The notes under the pieces were generated by a model that saw only the letters and a list, made by a program, of their open reading frames with translations, was not told where the DNA came from and made no database searches. DNA of 64,000 nt from the NCBI RefSeq assembly GCF_016086655.4, contig NC_052140.2:22568001-22632000 (forward strand). Direction: 5' to 3'. The DNA comes from Lepeophtheirus salmonis (Eukaryota > Arthropoda > Copepoda > Siphonostomatoida > Caligidae). The translations under genes were made by a program, and so were the position numbers. Below are positions 55,730 through 64,000 of this stretch, piece by piece; the first letter of the stretch is position 1; every line of letters starts with the position of its first letter.

Positions 55730-56452
55730 GAAAAGTTTTCGAATTTTATTTAAAAGAAAATTTAAGAGGTTTTGTAGGCATTTTTTTTGTATAAATCGAG
55801 CTCCAACTTCTTGGTGCGATAGTTTTAAAAGTGAGGTCAGCTGAAAAATGGAAGCCAAAAGAAAGGAGATTTCCATTCCAGTCCACGCCGATCACACCAA
55901 CATCATAAAAACAATCTCAGTCACCTATCAGACGGCCTGGAGGTTCAGAAAAGGGGGTTTCTCTTTCGGGATCTTATGTTCCCCTGATTTATCAAGGTTT
56001 TTTTTACCTATCACTTTCGCTTAGTTAAGAACAGGATCAACAATAATGTTTTTTTCATGATTGAAGGGACTGTTTGCATGATGTTTAACATAATTCAGGA
56101 TGCTTTTACAGCACTGGAAAAGAGTGATTTTTTCCCCAACTAAGTAAAGGTCGTTTCTGAAGACTTAGGGACTGACCAGAAGGGTTTTTTACGACTCTTG
56201 ACACTCTGGACTTGGCAATGGTTTTTCTTCTTGACCAGCACAGTCATTTCATTTTCGGATTGGTTTCAATGTCTCTCAGGTAGCTTATGGAGTTAGTTTG
56301 GTTGGTCAACAACTTCGAGGTTTGTCTTCGATGTTAAAACTATCGCAAACAAAAGTTATAACCGCATCTTTACAAAAAAATAATAATAATACTGTCGAAA
56401 CCCCTTAAGTTTTCGTATTAGTAACTTTGGAAAACTTTTTGAACAACCTGTA
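55730..56452 (+). mobile_element. Tc1/mariner-like relic with subterminal inverted repeats
   Basis: GCGATAGTTTTAAAA near 55818 is inverted as GTTAAAACTATCGC near 56333. The right edge, AAAACTTTTTGAACAACCTG plus TA, looks like a TIR. The left TIR is uncertain. The gene starts at 55849 with MEAKRKEISIPVHADHTNII, a typical N-terminus of this group, and soon falls apart. FNVSQVAYGVSLVGQQL (about 56255-56310) may be a late piece. Internal deletions leave about 0.7 kb. Confidence 0.6.
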
Positions 56453-56809
56453 GATGGTTTATTAAACCCAATAAAAATTCCAGTTTTTATTATATTGCAA
56501 AATAATATGAGTCGAACATATATTATTTTTACATAATTAGGTATATAACTTATTTTATTATTGAATAATTAACAAAAATAAAATTCGCCCGTTATGACAT
56601 TACGAAGGAACAATTTTACTTTCTATACGGACAGGAAATTGGGATTTCACTCAACCAAGGTCCTTGGTCCCTGATAAGGACCGACATAAATAATAATGCC
56701 AAATTTAGTTAAAGCTACAGATGTTGTCACTAGACCAATATTTTTGTATCGGTTTTGGACGTTTTTTTACAATTAGAGACATGAAATACAAACTCATTTT
56801 ATTTATTTA
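56453..56809. other. Spacer with dispersed-repeat words
   Basis: CAAGGTCCTTGGTCCCTGAT and GGACCGACA near 56655-56690 belong to the GGACCG-type repeat. No gene. Confidence 0.4.
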
Positions 56810-56908
56810 TCTTTCAGCTGTTGTTTGGTTGTCTTATAAAGCCTCATAATTAAAAATAACGGTAAAAAAACTATAATTAAATACTAGTGCAAGTTTTGGG
56901 TACCCAAA
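56810..56908 (-). repeat. Terminal fragment of mariner family E
   Basis: Reversed, this runs GGGTACCCAAAACTTG, then TTATTTTTAATTATGAGG and GACAACCAAACAACAGCTG. It parallels the first 100 bases of the family E element at 42246-42345. Only this end is present. Confidence 0.6.
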
Positions 56909-57333
56909 TAATTATAATTCTTTATGATATTAATTATATACTTTTATTTTAATTCAATTCCCTCATTCATTCAAAACTATTACAGGGAATACAAACTTAG
57001 CCCATAGTTGATCAAAAAAAGTAAATATGCTCCATATATAAATTTTTCTTTGGTAGCTAGACTCGATCAAAATAGATAAAAAAGGTTTCGATAGATTGAG
57101 ACTAAAAGTTACTTCTCTTAGATAAAAATTCAGATTGTATTTTATTGTCAACTGTCGATCTGTCTAACTATTTTTTTCCATATACATTAGTCTTCTGAAC
57201 GTTTATAGGTTGAATTAGAATAAATTTTGCGTCCCCAATCTATAGGTTCAAACTTTACCTTTCGTCTGTACTCTTATATCTCATCAGAAAAAATAAGGAA
57301 AATGATGAGAAATTAAGGAAAAAATGTTTTATA
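56909..57333. other. No recognisable gene
   Basis: AT-rich spacer; the 62-codon minus frame at 57151-56963 has no motif. Confidence 0.45.
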
Positions 57334-58127
57334 TACCGAATGGTCCATTAAAATCTATGCACATTGAATTTTAAACTTCAACAAGAGATAATATTATTTC
57401 AACAAAATAAATTCTATAAATAGATGTGTATCTAAGCTCCTAATCATTAATGTAGCCGCCCTAAGCGGCAATGATAGCTTCCAGTCGGCGGTAGAATGGC
57501 CGTGCAAAAACTGTGTATCTAGTCCTCTGTCATGGCGTCCCAGTGCTGGCTGACAATGACTTGGAGAACCTCCATGTTTGGATGACGGGTACTGCAGGCC
57601 TTCACCTTGACATGCACCCAAAAGGTGTATTCGAGGGGGCTGGCATCAGAGCTCTAGGGGGCCAAAAGTGGCAAAAAAGGGTTTAAAATAACTCAAAATA
57701 CTTAATCAAAAGAGTATAGCAAGGGAAGAGATGAATGTCAAAAGTGGCCTATCCACCCTCACAAGGCTCTTACCAATCCCTTTTTTGATAGCTCTCTGTA
57801 TAGTCTGGTGTGAAACCCCAAGATTTATTTCATGAGTCCACATGGGCTTGAGATGGATTGGCCTGGGCTGTTTTCTTTATCTCCTCCAGGTTCAGTTTCT
57901 TCTTTTCCAACGTTTCTGACTTTCTGACGGTGAAGATAGTTGTCTCGGAAACGCCCAATAGCTTGGAGTGTGCGAATGGAAATTCGTCTATCACGTTCAC
58001 GTGTCATTTTCTCGACTTGTACGTAAGACAGAGAGCTCAGGTATGTTTTGTTTTGTAACTAATTGATTATGCTTTAATATATCAAAATATGAATTAATTT
58101 CAATCACTCAACCTTGATTAATTATTG
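57334..58127 (-). mobile_element. mariner-like family A copy, minus strand
   Basis: The left TIR TACCGAATGGTCCATTAAAA is present; the right TIR is lost at about 58127. On the minus strand the N-terminal frame starts MTRERDRRISIRTLQAIGRF (58005). A C-terminal piece (VIVSQHWDAMTED, in another frame near 57540) carries the conserved end. As in the 39873 copy, the sequence passes from the linker region almost directly to the third-Asp block. It faces the plus-strand copy at 58667. Confidence 0.75.
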
Positions 58128-58666
58128 AATACGCAACGTTGGAGAGAGGGGCAAAATATAAAAAGAAAACAATCTCTTTGTAAATAACTGAATTCGAAAG
58201 TTTACCTAATTGTGGTATCCCTAAAAAACCCACTCATTGTTGTTGGTTTAATACATTTATACAACACTTTTTGAGCACGGGATATCTATGTACACATATA
58301 CATACACCGGGGATACATAATAGAGTTCGTTCCAGACAGATGATGGCAAAAATAAAAAAAATCATAAATTTTCATGTCAAAATACACATAACATACTATC
58401 CAAGTATATAAGATAGGGAGCTCAAAAAAATATATAGATTTTTATCCAATCTGTCTTTTCACGAATGAATGTTAAAAAATCATAGGAAACATTAATTATA
58501 TAATTCTTCCAAAGACCAGGAGGAGGTTCTTTGTGCAATGTAGTAGGGAAGACCGGAGAATGTTGTATCATCGAATCGATGCAACTAATCCAAGGGCTCG
58601 ACATACATGCTAGGCCATGCCTAGTAAAAAAAAAACCAGTGGGCCTTGTGCAGGGTGTCCTTTATC
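58128..58666. other. Spacer between two facing family A copies
   Basis: About 540 bases, AT-rich, with a CAGGGTGTCC word near 58651. No gene. Confidence 0.45.
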
Positions 58667-59453
58667 TACCGGGTGCTCCATTGAAATCTCAACACATACC
58701 AATTCAATAATTAATGACTGTTGAGTGATCGAAATTAATTCCTAGGTCGATAAATTAATCCATAAACAATTAGTTACAAAACAAAACAAAGTTGTGCTCT
58801 CTGGCTTACATACAAGTCGAGAAGATGACACTTGAACGTGATCGACAGATTTCCATTTGTGTACTCCAAGCAGGTGGATCATCACTGCTAGGACCATCGT
58901 CTACAACCTCTTCCAGTCCGATACGTTGGAGAGGAAGAAGGGCTCTGTCAAAAAAGACGAAATTGGACCAGGAGAGTTGAAAGAAAACAGCCCAGACCAA
59001 TCTACTCAAGTCCACGAGGGCCTCTGGAAGAGACTTTTAGAGTTTCACATCCGACCGTCTACAGAGTTGTAAAAAGTGTGTGGAAAGAGTGTTGCGAGGG
59101 TGAAGAGGCCACTTTTGACACCAACAATGAAAGACGTTGCAAGACTCTTTTGAATGAGTCTTTTCTACTCTTTTTTGACACTTTTTTTTTCTTCATCCAT
59201 ACACTGAGACCCTCCAAGCCACAGTCAGCCAGCACTGGAAAGCCATGACAGATGACTACATCAACAGCGGGTACCAGGCCTTCCACCCCCGCCTAGAAGC
59301 CATCATTTCCGCTAAGGGGAACTACAATAATGACTAAGAGAACTCAGACACACATCTGTTTATAGTATTAATTTGTTGAAATTCTAATTTATGAATTAAT
59401 AAATTATCTTGTTGAAGTTTAAAATTCAAAGTGTTCAGATTTGGTAGCCCGTT
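58667..59453 (+). mobile_element. mariner-like family A copy, plus strand
   Basis: Left TIR TACCGGGTGCTCCATTGAAA. The transposase starts near 58825 (MTLERDRQISICVLQAGG) and shifts frame after SSLLG. A C-terminal piece QHWKAMTDDYINSGYQAF is readable at about 59236-59290, ending near a TAA at about 59335. The right end (GTTCAGATTTGGTAGCCCG) is degenerate. Size and structure match the other family A copies. Confidence 0.78.
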
Positions 59454-61516
59454 TGATTTTGGGTTCAAATCATGAGTATTAACTATTTGTCAAGGTCTCA
59501 TACTTCGAACAGACATTGTAAACCAATATATGGGAGATTTGTAAGTAAAATATATTTTATAAACATAAATTTCTCAATGTTTTAATTCCTGTATAGTTCA
59601 GAAATGTGCATGTAACAAAGGGGACATTTTTAATCGCGGAACAAAATTTTATTTACAGAACCAACTAGTCTATTTAATATATTCCTTAAAGTGCTTTGTC
59701 TCCTTGTTTCTGATTGGACAAAACGGTATTGATAGTGGGGTTCCTTTAGATCTATGCCGATCAAATACATTGGTAGTTTTTATTTTGTGATATTTTAAGC
59801 TATTATTTTTTTTTTTAACTGGACCTGTTAGCTTGTGGTTAATTTTAATTACCTTTGAGCCCTGAACTAACCCTTTTTCTATGACATTAAAAATCTACCG
59901 AAACAAACTTTACATTGCAATTGTATTGTGCAAAAATCCTTGATTTTTTAATAAATAATTTTTCTCTGAGTCATTGAAAAAAACTGATTTTGTAGCTTAA
60001 AAACAGTAATGCTCATCGATTGCATTTTTGACTTTGGTTTACTTATAATTAACTTAGAACTCTTGCTATAAGTCCAATTTGGACTCAGAGTAGAATTGAT
60101 GATTGACATTGTATTAATTCCTATCTACGTTTTTGCTAAATAGACATTGAGATGTGCGTTTCTGCCAAACATTCTTCAAACTGTTAGGATTATCACGTTC
60201 CTTTGTAGGTTTATTTTATTTTACATATCAAAAGGTACGTCACACTTTCTCTCTCTTTCTCGAAATATGACGCAGCGACAGAGGATAGTTGACGTTCAAC
60301 AGTTGCAACCTTTAAATAATAAAGAAATAACTTTGGTATCTTCACAATGATAATCGATTACTTTCATCCTAGAAGAAGAAGAAGTATATCTGAACTATTA
60401 TTCCCAAATGTGACTTGTTTGATAGCCTTGGATCAAAACATTTTCTTTTGGAAGGGGTTTGCGAATTAAACGAGTTGGAAATTTGGACTGCTTTAATTTA
60501 TTCTAGAGTGCTTCTTTTCTTTATTTAAGTACACTCTTCCACACAATGAGACCTTCCATCTACTTTTGTGACCTTTCGAAGTGCTAATTATCTAAATAAC
60601 TCAATTGCTATAAAAAGTATTAAATGTTTGTTTTCTGTTGAAAAAATAATGAATTTATGTCCCAAAATTTCAATACATACATACCATCGACATCTTCCGT
60701 AATGAATTCAAACCAAAGACAAAATAAGTAATACATTTTGTACAATAAGAACTCGCATAGAAAAAGTGATAATCACTTCACTCGAATAAATAAATTATTA
60801 TTGGGCATGATGGGATTGGAAGATACTGATGGATTAACGAAAAGCAAGAGGATAATTCCATTATTTGTCCAACAGAAAACAACCATTTAATGCTTTTTAT
60901 AGTAATAATAATGGATATTTTGATTTAGAAAATTCAAAGGGAATATTGATTTTAAGCAAAAATAACATAAACGATGTTTAAACATAATTTATTTATATAT
61001 TAAGACGGAAAATGCTGAAGTTAATATGGCTTTAAGGAGAAATATCCTTGAGGCAAAATATCTTAAAGTTGAAATGGATTAAGGAAAAATGTCCGGAGGA
61101 AAAAATGTATTAGGTGAAAGTACAGGACATCATTTTTAATACAATTCTACTAAGCAATAATCTCTGAATAATTGAGACAAATGCAAAAAGTTTTTACAAC
61201 TGATCCTGTCTCCCCTACAAACAATACCTCTATTGAGTCAATGCTCATTAACTCTAAGCGTAGGGAATGAATCAATCGTGACATTCCAATTATGAAGTAT
61301 CGACATTATTATCGTACATATTTGGTCAACTCAACAATATTCTTATTCAAACAGCCATAATTATAATCAATGTTGTAAAAATACAAGGAAAAAAAAAACT
61401 ACACAATAGGAACGTTTGATTATAATAATAAAAAATTATACACCATTTTGTGAGTAGCACTGGGAGGGAGTCTCTTGAATAAGCTGGGGACTGACTGGTT
61501 CAAGTTACATATATAT
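59454..61516. other. No recognisable gene
   Basis: About 2 kb of AT-rich sequence without an identified element. The 67-codon frame 60147-60350 contains a polar stretch (MTQRQRIVDVQQLQPLNN) but no family motif or splice context. A short GAAGAAGAAGAA run lies at about 60372. Confidence 0.4.
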
Positions 61517-62427
61517 TAGTGATGGGACGATTTATCAGAATCTAATGTTTAATTTGCAATTTATTACTGGTATTTAACTAATTATTACTTTGCTAAATTA
61601 TGATAAAATTAAAGGAATTTTTTCTTTTACTAGAACATTTAATTTTTGACATTTTTCCCTAAAAATTCTTTTTTTTTTGAGAACAGCTGGGATTTTTGAA
61701 ATTTTTTTTTCAAAAAATTTAATTTTTTGAGCTTTTTACTATAAAATTTTATTATTTGTTTTTTTCTCTAAAAAATTTATTAAAAAAATAATTTTCTCTG
61801 GATATTTATGAATTTTTGAATTTTTTCCCCAAAATAATTATTATTTTTATTTTTTTTCACAAAATGTTATATTAGAAATTTAATTTTTTTTTTCCATAAA
61901 CATTTATTTTTTGAGAAAAGCTGGAGATTTTGAAATATTTTTGAGCTTTTACTATAAAATTTTTTTAGTTAAAATTTTTTTCTAAAAAATTAACTATTTG
62001 TAATTTTCTTAAAAAAAAAAATAAGTTTCTTTAGATATCTATGGATTTTTGAATTTTTTCTCCAAAAATTTATCTTTTTATTTTTTTTTCAAAAAATGTT
62101 ATATTAAAATTAACTTTTGAAATTTTTTTCAACTTTTTTTTTCTTTTGATAACATTGGGGATTTTTGAAGCATTTTTTCAAAAAAAATATTTTTTTTGTG
62201 AACAGCCAAGATTTTTTGTGAATAGTTGTTTATTTTGAAATTTTTTTGAATATAAAAGTTTATATTTGAAATTTTTTCCCGACAAAAATTAATTTTCCAA
62301 AAAATTAAAAGTAAATAAATAATAATAATCTTATGAATACCCTGATAGCAAAATGGTATATTTTAATTATTACTTAAAATATTAGAGATTCGGCATCGGG
62401 ATTTTTTTAGGGATCATCCCATCCCTA
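61517..62427. mobile_element. 911-bp AT-rich element with TAGTGATGGGACGAT ends
   Basis: Starts TAGTGATGGGACGAT and ends ATCATCCCATCCCTA, an inverted pair at 13 of 15 positions. The inside is mostly the T/A-run minisatellite (AACAGCTGGGATTTTTGAA, ATATCTATGGATTTTTGAA) with about a dozen decayed units. Just inside each end are non-repetitive arms (TCAGAATCTAATGTTTAATT on the left and AGAGATTCGGCATCGGGATT on the right). A truncated relative ends at 21455. No coding. Confidence 0.68.
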
Positions 62428-62780
62428 ATATATATAATATTGTAAGTCCTATATAGCTCTACATATAACAAAATGCTCATGAAGATTCTCCATGGTTACG
62501 TGAACAATGAATATGATGTACTCGTAGTTTAAAACTCCGTAAGGAATTAATGAAATGAGTTTCCACTATTTTTGTGGGCATCTGTACTACATATGTTTGT
62601 ATTAAAGTCGAAAAACACATCACATATTATTAGTTTTAACAAAAAATAATAATGGTTTCTATAATTTGAAAAATAAATGGTCATTTGGTGCGTGTCAACA
62701 TTAAATACAGAGTGCGTTGGGGAAAATGTTCCTTTAATTACTTAGAGGGAGTTGCACTGATTCAGTAGAGGTATACATTA
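62428..62780. other. No recognisable gene
   Basis: AT-rich spacer; nothing assignable. Confidence 0.45.
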
Positions 62781-62782
62781 TA

Positions 62783-63300
62783 CAGGGTGTTAAGATCTAA
62801 ACGTTGTTGTATCAACAAACTTGAGTGAAGTTTTCGGAATAATGGGGACAGCTGTTCCAGATATGAAGAAGATTGAATTCATAAAGGAATAACTGCATTG
62901 CACTATGACGATGTTTTTGTCCACAATAACAAGGGACATTTCAAATCGGAAGGATTCAAATGTAACTGGCGTCCAGATTCGGCCCTTGCAAAAGATACTG
63001 ATGATCCAAGACAGGTCGCTGAAGTGGCTGAAAGATCACTACTATACTTTTATTGGGAAGGAAATTTGAGGCCCCAGAAGTTAATACGATACATTATATT
63101 GTCTGAGCTACGTTTAATCTAAATAATATTGAACTCTCCATGTCATTAAGGACTCTCTGAATACGTCGAACAAGGAGACTGTAACAAACATACCTCTGAA
63201 CTACCTCGTCAATAACCGCACCTCCTTTTGGACCCAGATACAGGCCGTAATTGATGCTGGAGGCGAATAGATCAAAGCTCTTTTTCAATATTCATACGTA
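62783..63300 (+). pseudogene. mariner-like relic, C-terminal part
   Basis: CAGGGTGTTAAGATCTAAAC, preceded by TA, looks like a left TIR. Degraded pieces follow. RSLKWLKDHYYTFIGKEI (about 63015-63065) resembles the stretch just before the third-Asp block, and FWTQIQAVIDAGGE (about 63228-63270) is the conserved C-terminal helix. Several stops separate them. No right TIR recognised. Confidence 0.5.
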
Positions 63301-63339
63301 TAATTTAAGCTAAATTTAAAGATTTATGGAAATATGCGC

Positions 63340-63500
63340 AGAAATATGCGCAGATAGAGATAGGACATGTCTTAAACCCGGATCCAAAATACTTGCTAAG
63401 GCATAAGTAAAATTGTTTTCTCCGGAGAGATCCGAGACCCACCAGACTGCAAGACTGCTATGACAAGAATAAAATAAGGATAAATCCAACTCTGTATCGT
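63340..63500 (-). repeat. Second copy of possible SINE fragment
   Basis: On the minus strand AGCAAGTATTTTGGATCCGG and GTTTAAGACATGTCC repeat the core of 16890-17085. The B-box-like word has decayed. A TCCAACAAGGGCTTACAATT word just to the right (about 63537) is shared in altered form with 11615-11640. Confidence 0.4.
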
Positions 63501-64000
63501 GCAAGGACATAGGAAGGTATATCAACGCTGTCTGAGTCCAACAAGGGCTTACAATTATAACTCAACAATTCAATAGTAAGGATAACAGCTTGGTAAACAT
63601 GTAAAAACTCGATTCAAATCGCGTCTATAAGAATCTCACGCATGAACAAGTTCATATTTTTTACAACTATAGTCTTAAATAGGAATGAAAATATTGTTTA
63701 AATAATAGTAAACATTAAAATAAATAATGTTTATTTGTTGGTAAAAGCAAAATATCCTTATTGATTATTCCTACCTATTTTCTCGAAGTTACCGAATTTT
63801 TTTATGACGTTTCCTCGGGCGTGAGTTTTACGCTCACTGCAATTTAGACTATATTCTCATCCTTACTTATAACTAGGAATGAACACTTCTAGGAGCATGA
63901 GGAGAAGACAAGAGGGAGACTGATGGTAGAATTGAATTAAGACCATTATTAGTAATAGCTGGATCTTAACTGGTTTGGGAAAGAGAAAATGTTTTAATAC
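63501..64000. other. No recognisable gene
   Basis: AT-rich; no open frame of note. Confidence 0.45.

Noticed and set aside
60147..60350. 67-codon frame containing MTQRQRIVDVQQ
   Set aside because: Looked partly protein-like, but there is no splice context, family motif or second copy to support it.
1..64000. Bacterial, plasmid or phage origin of the window
   Set aside because: No ribosome-binding-site and gene-dense layout; all recognised genes are eukaryotic DNA transposons in long non-coding AT-rich sequence.

Overview
This looks like nuclear DNA from an animal, AT-rich and poor in genes. I see no bacterial-style operons, no rRNA, no convincing tRNA and no intact host gene. What I can identify is mobile DNA in many stages of decay. 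The mix of many diverged, internally deleted Tc1/mariner copies with hAT, P-like and AT-rich MITE material suggests an arthropod, possibly a parasitic copepod of the sea-louse type. That host call is an inference from the style of the repeats, not from a marker gene.

Left third (1-21 kb). A broken P-element/THAP9-type transposase (69-1755) is followed by a Tc1-like element with recognisable ends (2023-3215). Next come a possible terminal exon on the minus strand (3756-3929) and a broken, intronless, unrecognised gene between 15-bp direct repeats (4395-5510). From 7.8 to 13.6 kb there are AT-rich minisatellite elements, a foldback-like element (9105-9998), a large imperfect hairpin (10061-10171) and a MITE (12470-12987). 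From 13.9 to 20.1 kb there are mariner remnants, a possible SINE, and a mariner-like copy split by an hAT fragment.

Middle (21-46 kb). At least seven Tc1/mariner relics lie here, one with a tandem duplication of its 3' half (23562-24684). There is a 105-bp minisatellite interrupted by a 578-bp insertion with a 9-bp target duplication (33279-34290), and a 29-bp minisatellite (41431-41546). A nested stack sits at 42246-45285, where mariner family E is cut by an hAT element that is itself cut by mariner family B.

Right third (46-64 kb). More mariner relics follow. One is inserted into the arm of a MITE (52010-53488). Two family A copies face each other (57334-59453), and a 911-bp AT-rich element has its own inverted ends (61517-62427).

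The genes do not form a pathway. Layout and nesting record a history: older MITE and hAT sequence invaded by Tc1/mariner deletion derivatives. Six copies or pieces of one deletion derivative (family A, about 0.8 kb full size) and two of another (family B, about 0.7 kb) suggest that deleted, non-autonomous mariners were moved by a transposase encoded elsewhere.
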